Shown in pieces: positions 60,817 to 64,000 of a DNA stretch of 64,000 bases. The notes beneath the pieces are model-generated. The model worked only from the letters and a program-made list of their open reading frames with translations. It was not told the DNA's origin and did not search any database. Made by a program: the position numbers and the translations under genes. Source of the stretch: VBDM01 sp964430565. Its GTDB lineage: Bacteria > Pseudomonadota > Gammaproteobacteria > Burkholderiales > SG8-39. The DNA lies in the NCBI GenBank assembly GCA_964430565.1, contig CAYSFD010000052.1, positions 1 to 64,000 on the forward strand, written 5' to 3'. Numbering within the stretch: the first letter of the stretch is position 1; the number at the start of each line of letters is the position of its first letter.

Positions 60817-61670
60817 AACTGCCGGCCTTCGAATACGCGTCCCCGGCCACGCTCGCCGAAGCGGTCGCGCTGCTCGCCGCCGGCGGCGGGACGGCCAAAC
60901 CGCTCGCGGGCGGCCAGAGCCTGCTGCCGACCATGGCGTTTCGCCTGGCGACTCCGACGCTGCTGGTCGATTTGCGCAGGGTTCCGGACCTGGACAGGAT
61001 CGCGATCGACGAGAAAGGCGTGCACCTCGGCGCGAAGGTCCGCTGGCGCGAGATCGAGGACGACGCGAGGCTGCGATCCGCGCATCCGCTGCTCGTGGCG
61101 GCGATCGCGCACGTTGCGCACTACCAGATCCGCAACCGCGGGACGGTCGGCGGCAGCCTCGCGCACGCCGATCCCGCGGCGGAAATGCCCGGCATCGCCG
61201 TGACCTGCGACGCGGAGATCACCCTTACCGGCTCGTCCGGGTCGCGCGTCGTACGGGCGGCCGATTTTTTTCTCGGCCCCCTTTCAACCGCGCTGGCCGT
61301 CGACGAACTCATCGTCGAGGTTCGCCTGCCGGCCTGGCCGGCGAAGCGCCGCTGGGCTTTCGAGGAGTTCGCCAGGCGGCGTGGCGATTTCGCGCTCGCG
61401 GGCGCCGCTGTCTTCTACGACGAGGACAAGGCCGGCCGCGCGGGCAATACGCACATCGGCGTCATCGGCGCCTGCCATCGCCCGCATCGTCTCGCGCAGG
61501 CGGAAGCAGCGCTCAATGGCCGCATCGTCGACGAGGCCGCGATCCGGGCGGCGGCGAGCGCCGCCTCGGCCGCCGTGGAGCCGCCCGAGGATCTGCACGC
61601 GAGCGCCGCGTACCGGCGCGCCCTGGTCGGAACGCTGCTCGAGCGCGCGCTCGAACGCGCGTCCAAATAA
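60813..61670 (+). CDS. Molybdenum hydroxylase, FAD-binding medium subunit (CoxM-like)
   Basis: FAD subunit of a xanthine dehydrogenase/CO dehydrogenase-type hydroxylase, 285 residues. The two FAD pyrophosphate motifs are AGGQSLLPTM (from residue 33) and RGTVGGSLAHADPAAEMP. GTG start overlapping the cupin stop. The iron-sulfur and molybdopterin subunits follow, but only after an intervening Bug receptor gene. The usual reaction is hydroxylation of a carbon next to a ring nitrogen or aldehyde. Confidence 0.93.
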   Translation: MKLPAFEYASPATLAEAVALLAAGGGTAKPLAGGQSLLPTMAFRLATPTLLVDLRRVPDLDRIAIDEKGVHLGAKVRWREIEDDARLRSAHPLLVAAIAHVAHYQIRNRGTVGGSLAHADPAAEMPGIAVTCDAEITLTGSSGSRVVRAADFFLGPLSTALAVDELIVEVRLPAWPAKRRWAFEEFARRRGDFALAGAAVFYDEDKAGRAGNTHIGVIGACHRPHRLAQAEAALNGRIVDEAAIRAAASAASAAVEPPEDLHASAAYRRALVGTLLERALERASK

Positions 61671-61699
61671 CCCTGGCAATTCGAACATATGGAGGTCCG

Positions 61700-62680
61700 A
61701 TGAAGCACCTCGACAGTCTTGCTCACCTTGTGGTTTTCGTGGCCGCGCTGGCCGCCTGCGGCAGCGCCCTTGCGCAGACGGCGGGTGCGTATCCCGCGCG
61801 GCCGGTGCGCTATGTGGTGCCCTTCCCGCCGGGCGGGGCGACCGACATCATCGCGCGCATCCTCGCGCAGAAGCTCACCGAGGCCTGGGGCCAGTCGGTA
61901 TTCGTGGAAAACCGCGCCGGCGCGGCCGGCGCGATCGGCTCGGAGGCGGTCGCGAAGTCGGCGCCTGACGGCTACACCATCCTCATGGGCACGACCTCGA
62001 CCCACGCGGTCGGTCCGGCGGTCAATCCGAAGCTGCCCTTCGACAACATCGCCGATTTTTCACCGGTGACCCTGGTGGCGACCTTCCCCAACGTGCTGGT
62101 GGCCCACCCGGCGACGGCGAAGACGCTGCAAGAGCTGATCGCGCTGCTGAAGGCGAACCCGGGCAAGTACAACTTCGCCAGCACCGGCGCCGGCAGCTCG
62201 ACGCACCTAACCGGCGAACTGTTCAAGCTGATGACCGCCACCGACATCAATCACATTCCGTACAAAGGCACCGGTCCGATCCTGAACGATCTGGTTGCCG
62301 GACACGTATCGTTCGCATTCGACCAGATCACCGGAATCATGCCGTTCGTGCAGTCGGGGAAGCTGCGCGCGCTCGGCGTGGCGAGCCTCCAGCGAAACCC
62401 GGCGCTTCCCGACGTGCCCGCAATCACCGAGGTCCTCCCCGGCTTCGAGGCCACGGCGTGGGTCGGAATCTTCGCGCCGGCCCGGACCCCTCAGGAGATC
62501 GTCGCGAAGCTTCAGGCCGAAGTCCGGCGCATCGTGCACGCGCCTGAAATGGTGCAGAGAATGCGCGAGCTCGGAGCCACTCCGGTGGGCAACTCGCCCG
62601 ACGAGTTCGCGGCATTCGTGAAGAAGGACACCGATAAGTGGCGCAACCTCGTCAAGACGGCGAATATCAAGGTCGAGTAG
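61700..62680 (+). CDS. Bug/TctC-family periplasmic solute-binding protein within the hydroxylase operon
   Basis: Periplasmic receptor of 326 residues with a signal peptide (cleavage about 26, after ALAQ) and the family start YPARPVRYVVPFPPGGATDI, then AKSAPDGYTILMGTTSTHAV and PYKGTGPILNDLVAG. GGAGGT precedes the ATG. It stands between the FAD and iron-sulfur subunit genes, 4 bases before the latter, so it is almost certainly co-expressed with them and probably binds the pathway substrate, likely an aromatic carboxylate. No tctAB genes are present. Confidence 0.93.
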   Translation: MKHLDSLAHLVVFVAALAACGSALAQTAGAYPARPVRYVVPFPPGGATDIIARILAQKLTEAWGQSVFVENRAGAAGAIGSEAVAKSAPDGYTILMGTTSTHAVGPAVNPKLPFDNIADFSPVTLVATFPNVLVAHPATAKTLQELIALLKANPGKYNFASTGAGSSTHLTGELFKLMTATDINHIPYKGTGPILNDLVAGHVSFAFDQITGIMPFVQSGKLRALGVASLQRNPALPDVPAITEVLPGFEATAWVGIFAPARTPQEIVAKLQAEVRRIVHAPEMVQRMRELGATPVGNSPDEFAAFVKKDTDKWRNLVKTANIKVE

Positions 62681-62684
62681 AAAA

Positions 62685-63248
62685 ATGTCGATCCGCTTCG
62701 AGCTGAACGGCAAGCCGATCGTAACCGAGGTGCCGGCGCGCACCACGCTCGCCGACTGCATCCGGCACGATCTCGGACAGACCGGCACGCATGTCGGCTG
62801 CGAGCACGGCGTGTGCGGGGCGTGCACGGTCATCGTCGACGGCGCCGCGGTGCGCTCCTGCCTGATGCTCGCGGTCCAAGCCGAGGGCGCAAAAGTGACC
62901 ACGGTCGAGGGCCTGTCCCGCGAGGATGCCTTGACGCCGCTGCAGGCGGCTTTCCGAAAACACCATGCCCTGCAGTGCGGCTTCTGCACGCCGGGCATGC
63001 TCACCACCGCGCACGCGCTCCTCAGCGAGGAACCCGAGGCGGACAAGACGCGCATACGCGAAGTGCTCGCTGGCAATCTGTGCCGCTGCACCGGCTACAT
63101 TTCCATCGTCGAGGCCGTATACGAAGCGCGCGCGGCGTACCAACCGAGAAACAAGGATCCTCACTCCCGGGAAAGCGGGAGTCCAGTCGGTGAACGTCCC
63201 TGGATTCCCGCGTCCGCGGGAATGACGGAAAGGGGCGGTAAGGCATGA
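62685..63248 (+). CDS. Molybdenum hydroxylase, [2Fe-2S] small subunit (CoxS-like) with repeat-encoded tail
   Basis: Iron-sulfur subunit of 187 residues. Cluster ligands are complete: plant-type Cys39, Cys44, Cys47, Cys59 (GCEHGVCGACT) and the second cluster Cys98, Cys101, Cys133, Cys135 (CGFCTPGM, NLCRCTGY). The family normally ends near residue 155-160; here residues about 158-182 (DPHSRESGSPVGE, RPWIPASAGMTE) are encoded by a palindromic repeat captured in frame. The stop still overlaps the next ATG (ATGA), so coupling is preserved. The tail is unlikely to affect the clusters. Confidence 0.94.
   Translation: MSIRFELNGKPIVTEVPARTTLADCIRHDLGQTGTHVGCEHGVCGACTVIVDGAAVRSCLMLAVQAEGAKVTTVEGLSREDALTPLQAAFRKHHALQCGFCTPGMLTTAHALLSEEPEADKTRIREVLAGNLCRCTGYISIVEAVYEARAAYQPRNKDPHSRESGSPVGERPWIPASAGMTERGGKA
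63162..63226. repeat. Bipartite palindromic repeat inside the small-subunit gene
   Basis: Left arm CACTCCC...GGGAGTCCAG (63162-63186) and inverted right arm CTGGATTCCCGC...GCGGGAATGAC (63200-63226), the same family as at 47643-47710 and 44393-44452. Its length keeps the reading frame open, adding about 25 codons to the gene. Confidence 0.8.
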
Positions 63249-64000
63249 ACGTGAAAGACTCCTTCGTCCCCGTGTTTGTCGGGACTCCGGTGGAACGCCT
63301 CGAGGACCTGAGGCTGCTGCGGGGCAAAGGCCAGTACGTGGACGACCTGCATCGCGAGGGCATGCTCCACGCGGCGATCCTTCGCTCCCCCGTGGCGCAC
63401 GGGCGCATCCGTTCGATCGACCTCGCCCGGGCGCGCGCCTTGCCCGGCGTTCGCGCCATCTTCACCGCCGAGGACGTCGCGCAATCGTCGAACGGCTCGG
63501 TTCCCACCGTCCCGCTGCGCCTTGCGCCGCTTCCGGAGCTCACGCCCTTCGAGCAGCCGGTGATCGCGCATGCCAAGGTTCGCTATGTCGGCGAGCCGGT
63601 CGCGGTCGTGGTGGCCGACAGCCCCGCGCTTGCCGAGGACGCGCTCGATGCCATTGAGCTCGACATCGAGCCGCTGCCCGCGGTCGCGGACCGGCGTGCC
63701 GCCGCAAGGAACGAAGCGCTGCTGTTCGAAGCCCACGGCAGCAACCTGGCGATCACCTATACGGCGACCAAGGGGGACGCGCTCTCGATCAAGGCGCCCT
63801 ACGTGCGGCGCGAACGCTTCGCGGTGCAGCGCCACACCGCGGTGTGCATGGAAACTAGGGGACTGCTCGCCGTCTGGGACGGCGCGAAGACCAAGCTCAC
63901 CGTCTCGGGCGCGGCCAAGGTGCCCTTCTCGACCCGCAGGATGCTCGCTCAGCAGATGGACCTTCCAGAGGAATGCGTGGACATGATCGAGCCCGACGTC
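63245..64000 (+). CDS. Molybdenum hydroxylase, molybdopterin large subunit (CoxL-like), 5' part
   Basis: The first 252 codons of the large catalytic subunit; the frame is open at the right edge (full members are about 750-800 residues). The N-terminus reads GTPVERLEDLRLLRGKGQYV then DDLHREGMLHAAILRSPVAHGRI, the aldehyde oxidase/xanthine dehydrogenase a/b hammerhead domain, followed by VRYVGEPVAVVVADS and HTAVCMETRGLLAVWD. The molybdopterin-binding domain and catalytic Glu lie beyond the window. The ATG overlaps the small-subunit stop. Confidence 0.95.
   Translation, partial: MNVKDSFVPVFVGTPVERLEDLRLLRGKGQYVDDLHREGMLHAAILRSPVAHGRIRSIDLARARALPGVRAIFTAEDVAQSSNGSVPTVPLRLAPLPELTPFEQPVIAHAKVRYVGEPVAVVVADSPALAEDALDAIELDIEPLPAVADRRAAARNEALLFEAHGSNLAITYTATKGDALSIKAPYVRRERFAVQRHTAVCMETRGLLAVWDGAKTKLTVSGAAKVPFSTRRMLAQQMDLPEECVDMIEPDV

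Overview
The window reads as the chromosome of a high-GC, heterotrophic betaproteobacterium, probably within or near Burkholderiales. This rests on several points: two orphan Bug/TctC-type periplasmic binding proteins, the rpsU-yqeY-dnaG-rpoD block with tsaD, plsY and folB alongside, a sigma-70 factor with a long Lys/Arg/Ala-rich N-terminal extension, a complete pqqABCDE operon, and palindromic intergenic repeats of a type common in this group. This is an inference from gene content; no rRNA marker is present. Coding density is very high, with no gene-free stretch above 300 bases. I see no transposase, phage gene or CRISPR array.

Layout. 1-4.3 kb: the 3' end of uvrA, then a glutamate/aspartate-type ABC importer (gltIJKL) with a strong hairpin after the binding-protein gene. 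4.3-9.0 kb: a 985-residue membrane protein with a spermidine-synthase-like domain, and a convergent ThDP enzyme. 9.1-14.5 kb: a forward run of CoA-binding protein, FNT channel, O-acetylhomoserine sulfhydrylase, Zn alcohol dehydrogenase and gamma-glutamyltransferase. 14.5-21.3 kb: mostly reverse genes (Bug protein, exported MBL hydrolase, lipoproteins, PF10023-type peptidase, alpha/beta hydrolase, MFS, NTF2-like protein) plus a forward GST. 21.3-30.5 kb: a tRNA(CAT) that is probably tRNA-Ile2, rpoD, dnaG, yqeY, rpsU, divergent tsaD, then plsY, folB, xerD and ogt.

30.5-38.5 kb: a molybdate-type binding protein, a TRAP-TAXI transporter, then two translationally coupled, mutually related, unrecognised exported proteins (508 and 624 residues), the best candidate here for an undescribed system. 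38.3-43.1 kb: a half-size VOC remnant, nadA and pqqABCDE. 43.1-51.0 kb: a YdjM-like membrane protein, a chalcone-isomerase-fold protein, a two-subunit UxaA/SuyAB-type lyase, a small lipoprotein, a nicotinate phosphoribosyltransferase-like gene, a MetE C-domain-like gene, and a 660-residue Ig-like lipoprotein behind an AT-rich promoter. 51.1-56.5 kb: cystathionine beta-lyase, MATE exporter, crotonase, an exported beta-rich protein and an amidohydrolase.

56.6-64.0 kb: a forward catabolic-looking operon of alpha/beta hydrolase, Ldh-type oxidoreductase, UbiD decarboxylase, cupin, molybdo-hydroxylase medium subunit, Bug protein, iron-sulfur subunit, and a large subunit running off the right edge. 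Hydroxylation plus decarboxylation of an imported aromatic or N-heteroaromatic acid is the most economical reading, but the substrate cannot be told from sequence. A palindromic repeat has been captured inside the 3' end of the iron-sulfur subunit gene and is translated.
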